Assembly (NCBI RefSeq): GCF_001039575.1
Contig: NZ_JIBT01000057.1
Span: forward strand, 1-45,977
Length of the DNA stretch: 45,977 nucleotides
Source of the DNA: Halomonas sp. PR-M31
GTDB taxonomy: Bacteria; Pseudomonadota; Gammaproteobacteria; Pseudomonadales; Halomonadaceae
Direction of reading: 5' to 3'
Position numbers and translations under genes: made by a program. The notes beneath the pieces are model-generated. The model was given only the letters and a program-made list of their open reading frames with translations, ran no database searches and was not told the origin of the DNA. Below are positions 36,556-45,977 of this stretch, piece after piece. Every line of letters begins with the position of its first letter. Position 1 is the stretch's first letter.

Positions 36556-38535
36556 CTAATGGCCAGCGGGACCACCTAGCGGATCAGAAGGGCGTCGTCG
36601 AGGACCCTTGTCCTCCTCCTCATCGCCGTCTGGGCCAGGGCCAACCTCATTGCCGCCGGGACGCTGAGAAGGATCGCCCGTGACAGCGGCGCCTCCACCA
36701 GAGCCATCGTCACCCCAATCCTTGGGCGGACGCGGTTTACGTCCTTCAATGATGTCCTTGAGCTGTTCTGCGTCAATGGTCTCGTACTGCATCAAGGCTT
36801 CGGCCATCGTATCCAGCTTGTCACGATTGTCTTCGAGAAGCTGTTTGGCCTGAGCATAGCACTCATCGATGATGCGTCGTACTTCCTTGTCCAGCTTGGT
36901 GGTTGTGTCTGGCGAATTGAACCTACTACCGGCACCACCCGGCCCCCCCAGGAATTGATGCGATTCATCTTCATCGTACATCAGAGGCCCCATTTCTGAG
37001 GAGAGCCCCCATTTGGCCACCATACTATGAGCAAGCTCGGTTGCCCGCTTGATGTCATTGGAGGCACCGGTGGTCACGCCATTCGGCCCCAGGGTCATCT
37101 CTTCGGCAATACGCCCACCAAACAGCGAGCAAATTTGGCTGAGAATCTGCTGACGCGAAAAGCTGTATCGATCCTCTTCCGGCAGGAACATGGTGACACC
37201 CAGCGCACGCCCTCGAGGAATGATCGTTACCTTATAGACCGGATCATGCTCTGGCATCAGTAGACCAATGATCGCATGACCCGACTCATGGTAGGCCGTA
37301 TTGAGCTTTTCCTTTTGAGTCATGACCATGGACTTGCGCTCGGCGCCCATCATGATCTTGTCTTTGGCAAGCTCCAGCTCTTCCATATTCACTAACCGGC
37401 GATTTCGCCGCGCTGCGAACAAGGCCGCCTCGTTCACCAGATTGGCCAGATCCGCCCCGGAAAAACCTGGCGTGCCGCGCGCGATCACGCTGGGCTTTAC
37501 ATCTTCCCCTAGAGGCACCTTACGCAGATGCACCCCAAGGATGTGTTCACGACCCCGGATGTCGGGCAGACCTACGGTAACCTGACGATCAAAGCGACCG
37601 GGGCGCAGCAACGCCGGATCGAGTACGTCAGGGCGGTTGGTCGCGGCGACGACGATAATGCCATCGTTAGCCTCAAAACCGTCCATCTCGACCAATAGCT
37701 GGTTGAGTGTCTGTTCCCGCTCATCATGACCACCACCCATGCCAGAACCACGATGTCGGCCTACCGCATCAATCTCGTCGATGAAGATGATGCAAGGCGC
37801 CTGCTTCTTGGCCTGCTCGAACATGTCACGCACCCGTGAAGCACCGACGCCCACGAACATTTCAACGAAGTCAGATCCTGAAATACTGAAGAATGGCACT
37901 TTGGCTTCGCCAGAAATGGCTTTTGCCAGCAAGGTCTTACCGGTACCCGGAGGGCCTACCATCAACACGCCTCGGGGTATCTGACCACCCAAGCGCTGGA
38001 ACTTGCTGGGGTCCTTGAGAAAGTCCACCAGTTCTTCGACTTCTTCTTTAGCTTCATCACAACCTGCCACGTCGGCAAAGGTCGTTTTGATCTGATCCTG
38101 GGTCAGTAGCTTGGCCTTGGACTTGCCAAAACTCATCGGGCCGCCCTTGCCAGCCCCGCCGCCCTGCATCTGACGCATGAAGAACAGGAAAATAGCCAGA
38201 ATGATCAATATCGGGAAGCTTGCAATTAGAAGCCTTGTCCACAGGCTTTGCTCTTCTGGCTTCTTGCCGACCACGTTGACATCATTGGCCAATAGATCGT
38301 CCATCAGCTTGGGATCTTGAGCTGCCGGACGAATAGTTTGAAATTGCGATCCATCTTCACGCTCACCGGTGACCGTATAGCCATCGATGGTGACCGAGCG
38401 GACCTGCCCATTTTGCACCTGCTGCACGAACTGAGAGTAGTTCATTGACTGCGGTGCAGTGTCGACACTGAAATTATTGAACACCGTCAGCAGAACTGCT
38501 GCGATGACCAACCACAGAATCAGGTTCTTCGCCAT
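36556..38535 (-). CDS. ftsH: ATP-dependent zinc metalloprotease FtsH
   Basis: FtsH is a membrane-anchored hexameric AAA+ protease that removes misfolded membrane proteins and regulators such as LpxC. The 659-residue protein from ATG 38535 has two membrane helices (4-22 and 103-121) flanking a periplasmic domain. Its AAA+ module has Walker A GPPGTGKT (194-201), Walker B IIFIDEID and the [21 protein letters not shown]. The zinc site is HESGH (415-419). The C-terminal tail is rich in Gly, Asp, Glu and Pro. It follows rlmE by about 100 bases in the same direction. Confidence 0.98.
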   Translation of the reverse strand: MAKNLILWLVIAAVLLTVFNNFSVDTAPQSMNYSQFVQQVQNGQVRSVTIDGYTVTGEREDGSQFQTIRPAAQDPKLMDDLLANDVNVVGKKPEEQSLWTRLLIASFPILIILAIFLFFMRQMQGGGAGKGGPMSFGKSKAKLLTQDQIKTTFADVAGCDEAKEEVEELVDFLKDPSKFQRLGGQIPRGVLMVGPPGTGKTLLAKAISGEAKVPFFSISGSDFVEMFVGVGASRVRDMFEQAKKQAPCIIFIDEIDAVGRHRGSGMGGGHDEREQTLNQLLVEMDGFEANDGIIVVAATNRPDVLDPALLRPGRFDRQVTVGLPDIRGREHILGVHLRKVPLGEDVKPSVIARGTPGFSGADLANLVNEAALFAARRNRRLVNMEELELAKDKIMMGAERKSMVMTQKEKLNTAYHESGHAIIGLLMPEHDPVYKVTIIPRGRALGVTMFLPEEDRYSFSRQQILSQICSLFGGRIAEEMTLGPNGVTTGASNDIKRATELAHSMVAKWGLSSEMGPLMYDEDESHQFLGGPGGAGSRFNSPDTTTKLDKEVRRIIDECYAQAKQLLEDNRDKLDTMAEALMQYETIDAEQLKDIIEGRKPRPPKDWGDDGSGGGAAVTGDPSQRPGGNEVGPGPDGDEEEDKGPRRRPSDPLGGPAGH

Positions 38536-38637
38536 GTCATTCAAGGCAATACCCTCGTTGCATCAATTCGTCTGCCAAACGTCGTGTGTTCTTCTGACAC
38601 CATAACAGATGGGGTCGTTCCATCGCGATTCCAAGCG

Positions 38638-39264
38638 TCAACCCTTGTATCTTTTCGCCAGGAGATAGACTTCCCGGGATCGCGCTCGAGAGGATTCAGG
38701 TTTACGGGTAACCACCTTGCCAAACGCCTGCCTTAGCGCTTTCAAATAGTCATCGAACCCCTCTCCCTGAAATACTTTTATCAATAGAGTGCCACCAGGG
38801 GAAAGCACTTCTCGCACCAAATCCAACGCCAGTTCTACAAGATACATTGCCTGGGGCTGATCGATGGCCGACATACCGCTCATATTGGGCGCCATATCGG
38901 AAATGATCAGATCCACTGGTCGTCCTTCAAGTGCTTCTAGAATGGCTGCCAATACATGATCTTCGGTGAAGTCGCCTTGCACGAAATCAACACCTGCCAG
39001 AGCATCCATCTCAAGGATATCCGAGGCAACGATGCATCCTTGCGAACCCACCTTGTCCACGGCAATCTGGCTCCAGCCACCTGGGGCTGCGCCTAGATCG
39101 ATTACCGTCATGCCAGGCTTAAAAAGATGATCCTTGGCATCGATCTCCAGCAATTTATAACTCGCCCGAGAGCGATAACCATCCTGCCAAGCACGCTGAA
39201 CATAGGTGTCATCGAAATGCTCCTTGAGCCAACCAGCGCTACTCTTGGAGTCGGATCGAGCCAC
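38638..39264 (-). CDS. rlmE: 23S rRNA (uridine-2'-O) methyltransferase RlmE
   Basis: RlmE (FtsJ/RrmJ) methylates the 2'-O of U2552 in 23S rRNA, a heat-shock-linked late step of 50S assembly. Starting at GTG 39264 ([16 protein letters not shown]), with AGGTGA just upstream, gives 208 residues, near E. coli's 209; the open frame continues upstream without homology. The SAM site is [13 protein letters not shown]. The K-D-K-E catalytic set is visible in [27 protein letters not shown] and SREVYLLA. It is divergent from yhbY and upstream of ftsH, as in E. coli. Confidence 0.97.
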   Translation of the reverse strand: MARSDSKSSAGWLKEHFDDTYVQRAWQDGYRSRASYKLLEIDAKDHLFKPGMTVIDLGAAPGGWSQIAVDKVGSQGCIVASDILEMDALAGVDFVQGDFTEDHVLAAILEALEGRPVDLIISDMAPNMSGMSAIDQPQAMYLVELALDLVREVLSPGGTLLIKVFQGEGFDDYLKALRQAFGKVVTRKPESSRARSREVYLLAKRYKG

Positions 39265-39449
39265 TAAATCACCTGAGTCATCATGAAAATTAAAATGGGG
39301 CCATTGATCAAATAGTGATTTTGACGAAAACAGGCTACACCTTCCAAAAAGGCTGGCCACTTTGCACACCTGGACTTTCGCCGTACCATGGCGCGACTCT
39401 TCGTCTTATCTCTTTTCGTCATACACCTACGGATCAAGGGCACGATATC

Positions 39450-39776
39450 ATGGGCTTGTCACAGGCACAAAAGAAAGCAATGCGCAGCATCGGGCACCAT
39501 CTGGACCCCGTGGTAACGGTTGCAGAAAATGGTCTCACTGAGAACGTCATCGCCGAACTCGAGCGTGCCTTGGCCGATCACGAACTGATCAAGATCAAAA
39601 TAGCGCTAAGCGAGCGTGAGACACGCCAGCAACTCATCGACACCATCGTTCAGCAAACTCAAGCTGAAGTCGTGCAAACCATTGGCAAAATGGCCTTGTT
39701 TTATCGTCGCAACCCCAACGCCAATCCCAAGCTTTCCAACGTGGCCCGAGCCAACGAACATCATGGCCGGCACTAG
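39450..39776 (+). CDS. yhbY: Ribosome assembly RNA-binding protein YhbY
   Basis: YhbY is a small CRM-domain protein that binds pre-50S ribosomal particles. The 108-residue protein from ATG 39450 has LSQAQKKAMRSIGHHLDPVVTV, NVIAELERALADHELIKIK and the late GKMALFYRRNPNANPKLSN, all characteristic. An upstream in-frame start (39315) is rejected. It is the only plus-strand gene in this half of the window, divergent from rlmE and convergent with greA, an arrangement conserved in Enterobacteria and Pseudomonads. Confidence 0.95.
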   Translation: MGLSQAQKKAMRSIGHHLDPVVTVAENGLTENVIAELERALADHELIKIKIALSERETRQQLIDTIVQQTQAEVVQTIGKMALFYRRNPNANPKLSNVARANEHHGRH

Positions 39777-39824
39777 GCAGTAAACCCCGTGGTCAGTAGG
39801 TTGAAAGGCCCACTGATTTACTGC
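39777..39824. other. Inverted repeat between convergent yhbY and greA
   Basis: GCAGTAAA (39777-39784) pairs with TTTACTGC (39817-39824), with a nested TCAGT/ACTGA pairing inside. It lies in the 58-base gap between two convergent genes and could act as a bidirectional terminator, but no T-run is present. Confidence 0.35.
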
Positions 39825-39834
39825 ACGGGAACGA

Positions 39835-40307
39835 TCAAATGTACTGAACGCCGCTGATCTCGTACTCCACTTCACCACCAGGAGTACGTACCAGCACGAC
39901 GTCGCCCTCCTCCTTGCCGATCAGTGCCCGAGCGATGGGCGACGTCACCGATATCTTGCCGGACTTTATATCGGCTTCGTCCTCACCAACGATCTGATAG
40001 CGGACCTCTTCATCGCTATCCAGATTGAGCAACTCTACGGTAACGCCAAAGATGACTTTCCCCGACTTTGGCATCTTGGTGACGTCGATAACCTGAGAGG
40101 CGGAAAGCTTCGACTCGATTTCCTTGATGCGACCCTCGATGAAACCCTGCTCTTCACGGGCAGCGTGATACTCGGCGTTCTCTTTCAGATCGCCATGCTC
40201 GCGCGCCTCGGCGATGGCACTGATGACTCGGGGCCGTGCTTCACTCTTAAGCCGACCGAGTTCTTCCCGTAGACGCTGTTCACCCAGCACGGTCATCGGG
40301 ACCTTGT

Positions 40308-40311
<4 letters not shown>
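39835..40311 (-). CDS. greA: Transcription elongation factor GreA
   Basis: GreA enters the RNA polymerase secondary channel and stimulates cleavage of backtracked transcripts. The 158-residue protein has the N-terminal coiled-coil with the acidic tip ([20 protein letters not shown]) and the C-terminal FKBP-like domain ([28 protein letters not shown]). It overlaps carB by 4 bases, so translation is coupled; carAB-greA is a known operon form. DksA, a competitor for the same channel, is encoded elsewhere in the window. Confidence 0.98.
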
Positions 40312-43553
<3,242 letters not shown>

Positions 43554-43607
43554 GACGATTTCCGCTGAAGAAGGTGACTAGCGATGAGGCAAACAGACTC
43601 GGCGTAA

Positions 43608-44753
43608 TTATCGACCCGCGCTCAGCATGGCAATGAAGCGATCGAACAAGGGCGCCATATCCTGCGGCCCAGGGCTCGCCTCCGGGTGGCCCTGGAAGCT
43701 GAAAGCCGGGCAGTCGGTGCGCTCGATTCCTTGCAGAGTGCCGTCAAACAGCGAGCGATGAGTCGTACGAAGCGTGCTTGGCAGGCTGGTTTCGTCCACG
43801 GCAAAACCATGGTTCTGGCTGGTAATCATCACCTGACCACTGTCGAGATCCTGGACCGGATGATTGGCACCGTGATGGCCGTGGTTCATCTTCACCGTGC
43901 GTCCACCGGAGGCCAGCGCCAAGAGCTGATGCCCTAGACAAATGCCAAACAGCGGAATGCCACTTTTGAGCAGTTCACGAATCGCCGTGATGGCGTAGTC
44001 GCAGGGTTCCGGATCACCCGGGCCATTGGATAGGAAGATGCCGTCCGGCTTCAGTGCCAGCACCTCGGCGGCGGGCGTCTGGGCCGGCACCACCGTCAAA
44101 CGGCACCCCCGGGAGGCCAGCAGACGCAGAATGTTGTGCTTGATGCCGTAATCAAACGCGACGACATGATAACGTGCCTCATCCGAGGCAGTTTCCGCAT
44201 ACCCCTTGCCTAGCGTCCAGTCGCCCTGGCTCCACTCATAGGTCGCCTCGCAAGAGACAACCTTGGCCAGATCCATGCCGGCCAGACCCGGGAATGCCCG
44301 GGCCGCTGCCAGGGCCCGTTCGACGGCATCGCCGCCCTCGGCATCTGGTCCGGCCAGGATGGCGCCGTTCTGGGCGCCCTTGTCCCGCAGGATGCGGGTC
44401 AGGCGGCGGGTATCGATATCAGCGATCCCGAGAACACCATGTTCCTGCAGGTAATCGTCCAGGCGCTGCTGGCTGCGAAAGCTGCTGGCCAACAGGGGCA
44501 GGTCGCGAATTACCAGTCCAGCAGCTCGAATGCGATCGGACTCGACGTCTTCCTGGTTCACGCCAGTATTGCCAATATGGGGGTAGGTCAAGGTGACTAT
44601 TTGGCGAGTGTAGGAAGGATCGGTCAGGATCTCCTGATAGCCGGTCATGGCGGTATTGAATACCACTTCGCCAGTGGTTTGCCCACTAGCGCCAATGGCG
44701 CTGCCATGAAATACGCTGCCATCTTCCAGGGCCAGTATCGCGGGTCTGTTCAA
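43608..44753 (-). CDS. carA: Carbamoyl phosphate synthase, small (glutaminase) subunit
   Basis: CarA hydrolyses glutamine and channels ammonia to CarB. I choose the TTG at 44753 as start: GGAGG lies 8 bases upstream and the product begins [17 protein letters not shown] like other CarA proteins. A GTG five codons earlier (44768) would place the ribosome site inside the gene. A UUG start is also known for carA in E. coli and Pseudomonas aeruginosa. The 381-residue protein has the nucleophile Cys272 in [20 protein letters not shown] and [12 protein letters not shown]. The operon order is carA-carB-greA. Confidence 0.96.
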   Translation of the reverse strand: MNRPAILALEDGSVFHGSAIGASGQTTGEVVFNTAMTGYQEILTDPSYTRQIVTLTYPHIGNTGVNQEDVESDRIRAAGLVIRDLPLLASSFRSQQRLDDYLQEHGVLGIADIDTRRLTRILRDKGAQNGAILAGPDAEGGDAVERALAAARAFPGLAGMDLAKVVSCEATYEWSQGDWTLGKGYAETASDEARYHVVAFDYGIKHNILRLLASRGCRLTVVPAQTPAAEVLALKPDGIFLSNGPGDPEPCDYAITAIRELLKSGIPLFGICLGHQLLALASGGRTVKMNHGHHGANHPVQDLDSGQVMITSQNHGFAVDETSLPSTLRTTHRSLFDGTLQGIERTDCPAFSFQGHPEASPGPQDMAPLFDRFIAMLSAGR

Positions 44754-44824
44754 CGCAACGTCCTCCACTCTATTTGAATCCCGTTAAGCCGTTGGCCAAG
44801 GCCTTGCCAAGACACTCAAGTCGT

Positions 44825-44869
44825 AAAAAAGCGGGACGAAACCCGATGCAGACTGGTTTCATCCCGCTT
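44825..44869 (-). terminator. Intrinsic terminator of dapB
   Basis: On the minus strand AAGCGGGATGAAACC pairs with GGTTTCGTCCCGCTT (15 bp with one mismatch, 44869-44855 with 44843-44829), followed by a T6 run. It separates dapB from carA, so carAB must use a promoter in the 44754-44825 stretch or readthrough. Confidence 0.9.
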
Positions 44870-44982
44870 GATTGTATTCGCTCGGCACCATGGCCCTCTT
44901 GACACCCGATTGTCTGGCCAAATTGGCGCGATATTACAGGATTCAGTGGATAGGTACTACCCTCCATCATTGGCGGGCCTTG

Positions 44983-45977
<995 letters not shown>

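Overview
The window is a chromosomal segment of a gammaproteobacterium, most likely a Halomonadaceae member (Halomonas, Chromohalobacter or Kushneria type). I infer this from protein similarity to Pseudomonas/Halomonas families, moderately high GC, and three conserved gene blocks. The family-level assignment is an inference made without a database search. No prophage, IS element, plasmid gene or CRISPR array is visible; almost everything is core housekeeping.

Layout. (1) Positions 1-270 hold the promoter and boxA-containing leader of an rRNA operon that runs off the left edge on the minus strand. (2) 271-9468: tyrS (-), anmK (+), the twitching-motility ATPases pilT-pilU (-), then a Pseudomonas-like plus-strand run yggS-proC-yggT-metX-metW-DUF4426. 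(3) 9487-11173: a ChaN-like gene and sfsA (-). (4) 11451-22004: dksA-gluQ-(small membrane ORF)-cbrA-cbrB-[non-coding gap]-pcnB-folK-panB-panC, the same order as around Pseudomonas cbrAB/crcZ. (5) 22136-23914: an acetyl-CoA acetyltransferase and a remnant of an acyltransferase-3 gene. (6) 23993-45817, all minus except yhbY: the classic block dapB-carA-carB-greA / rlmE-ftsH-folP-glmM-tpiA-secG-tRNALeu-tRNAfMet-rimP-nusA-infB-rbfA-truB-rpsO-pnp, listed in transcription order. A new plus-strand gene begins at the right edge.

Most notable. The 884-base gap between cbrB and pcnB carries a well-formed sigma-54 promoter, TGTTAC/GTAACA half-sites upstream of it, about 0.5 kb of non-coding sequence with at least five A-rich AAYAAnAA-type (CA) motifs, and a strong terminator. 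I read this as a CrcZ-type regulatory RNA that would sequester Hfq/Crc under CbrAB control, outside Pseudomonas proper. A 58-codon membrane-protein ORF overlapping the start of cbrA matches the position of CbrX.

Three otherwise intact biosynthetic or RNA-modification genes, metX, panC and truB, are each broken by what looks like loss of one C at the same hexamer (GCCCTG read as GCCTG). This recurrence is either a systematic sequence error or a real shared mutational signature. It decides whether the strain can be predicted to make methionine and pantothenate.

Other regulatory structure: two mutually exclusive 10-bp stems upstream of panB, an rRNA-type promoter with UP element, intrinsic terminators after pnp, rpsO, ftsH, dapB, the acetyl-CoA acetyltransferase and tRNA-fMet, and a UUG start for carA.
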